Of a DNA stretch of 33,978 nucleotides, positions 33,730 to 33,978 are shown piece after piece. How positions within the stretch are numbered: the first letter of the stretch is position 1; each line of letters opens with the position of its first letter. The position numbers and the translations under genes were made by a program. The stretch is taken from contig NZ_JAXUHN010000040.1 of assembly GCF_035916875.1 (NCBI RefSeq), positions 1 to 33,978 on the forward strand, given 5' to 3'. The notes beneath the pieces were generated by a model. That model was not told where the DNA came from. It was given only the letters and a program-made list of their open reading frames with translations, and made no database searches. The stretch is from Methylomicrobium sp035916875. Its GTDB lineage: Bacteria > Pseudomonadota > Gammaproteobacteria > Methylococcales > Methylomonadaceae.

Positions 33730-33978
33730 GTGATTGACGTTAAACTAAAAAGCATTTTAGAACCAGCAGGAACCAGAGTTGGCAAGGGTTGCCCATTAAA
33801 ACTATCAGAAAACGATGACGCATGTTTGCAAGCCATCGTTAAAAAAGGATCAGATTGGCGAGAGCGCGAGCGTGCCGAGACGATTTTATTGCTCGCCTCG
33901 GGCGCCAGTGTAAAAGCCATCGGAAAGCAGCAAAGGATATGCCGTGAGGCGGTTCGAATTCGACGGCGTAAATGGCTG
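33730..33978 (+). CDS. IS630-type transposase, N-terminal part (runs off window)
   Basis: From a GTG at 33730 (alternative GTG at 33715) the frame is open for 83 codons to the window end. It encodes a helix-turn-helix region with RERERAETILLLASGASVKA followed by CREAVRIRRRKWL, typical of the N-terminal DNA-binding domain of IS630-family transposases. No ATG is available and the ribosome-binding site is weak, so the start is uncertain. The catalytic domain lies outside the window. Whether this is a second copy of the element whose tail starts the window cannot be decided, because the two pieces do not overlap. Confidence 0.7.
   Translation, partial: MIDVKLKSILEPAGTRVGKGCPLKLSENDDACLQAIVKKGSDWRERERAETILLLASGASVKAIGKQQRICREAVRIRRRKWL

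Overview
The window reads as chromosomal DNA of a gammaproteobacterium. Gene content and gene order (tgt-yajC-secD-secF, then ndk-rlmN-pilW-hisS-yfgM-bamB-der) are classic for that class, and the protein flavour suggests a Methylococcales-type methanotroph. That last step is inference: no methane- or methanol-oxidation gene lies in the window. G+C was not computed.

Layout. (1) 1-596: the 3' end of an IS630-type transposase gene followed by non-genic DNA. (2) 597-12702, all on the minus strand: housekeeping genes, read from right to left as tgt, yajC, secD, secF, then ndk (own promoter), rlmN, pilW, hisS, yfgM, bamB, der, tpx. They cover tRNA queuosine modification, the Sec translocon motor, nucleotide balance, rRNA/tRNA methylation, pilus assembly, tRNA charging, outer-membrane protein assembly, ribosome maturation and peroxide defence. 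(3) 12873-13931, minus: an unrecognised membrane protein. (4) 14258-30949, all plus: a 15-gene surface-glycan locus. It opens with cysQ-cysC (PAP removal and PAPS synthesis). Then come a membrane O-acyltransferase with an SGNH domain, a sugar aminotransferase, a hexapeptide-repeat acetyltransferase, a Wzx-type flippase, a PAPS-type sulfotransferase, a family-2 glycosyltransferase, a polysaccharide pyruvyl transferase, a second family-2 glycosyltransferase, an SDR epimerase and a family-4 glycosyltransferase. It closes with a wbpV-wbpL-wbpM-like trio that would make and load the first sugar on undecaprenyl phosphate. (5) 30950-31282: a structured intergenic region with a strong minus-strand intrinsic terminator and stacked hairpins, a candidate small RNA. 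(6) 31283-33177, plus: a compact LysR regulator / methyltransferase / rhodanese trio. (7) 33178-33978: IS debris (a decayed ISL3-type transposase start) and the 5' end of another IS630-type transposase that runs off the window.

How the genes work together: WbpM- and WbpV-like enzymes would convert UDP-GlcNAc to a UDP-6-deoxy-HexNAc, the WbpL-like enzyme would place it on the lipid carrier, three glycosyltransferases would extend it, and the flippase would export it. The aminotransferase and acetyltransferase would supply or decorate an amino sugar. The sulfotransferase, pyruvyl transferase and acyltransferase would add sulfate, pyruvate ketal and acyl groups. The most interesting idea here is that cysC and cysQ sit in the same strand-uniform locus as the sulfotransferase, giving a self-contained PAPS supply and PAP clearance unit for a sulfated, probably strongly acidic glycan. 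No Wzy polymerase, chain-length regulator or ligase is visible in the window.
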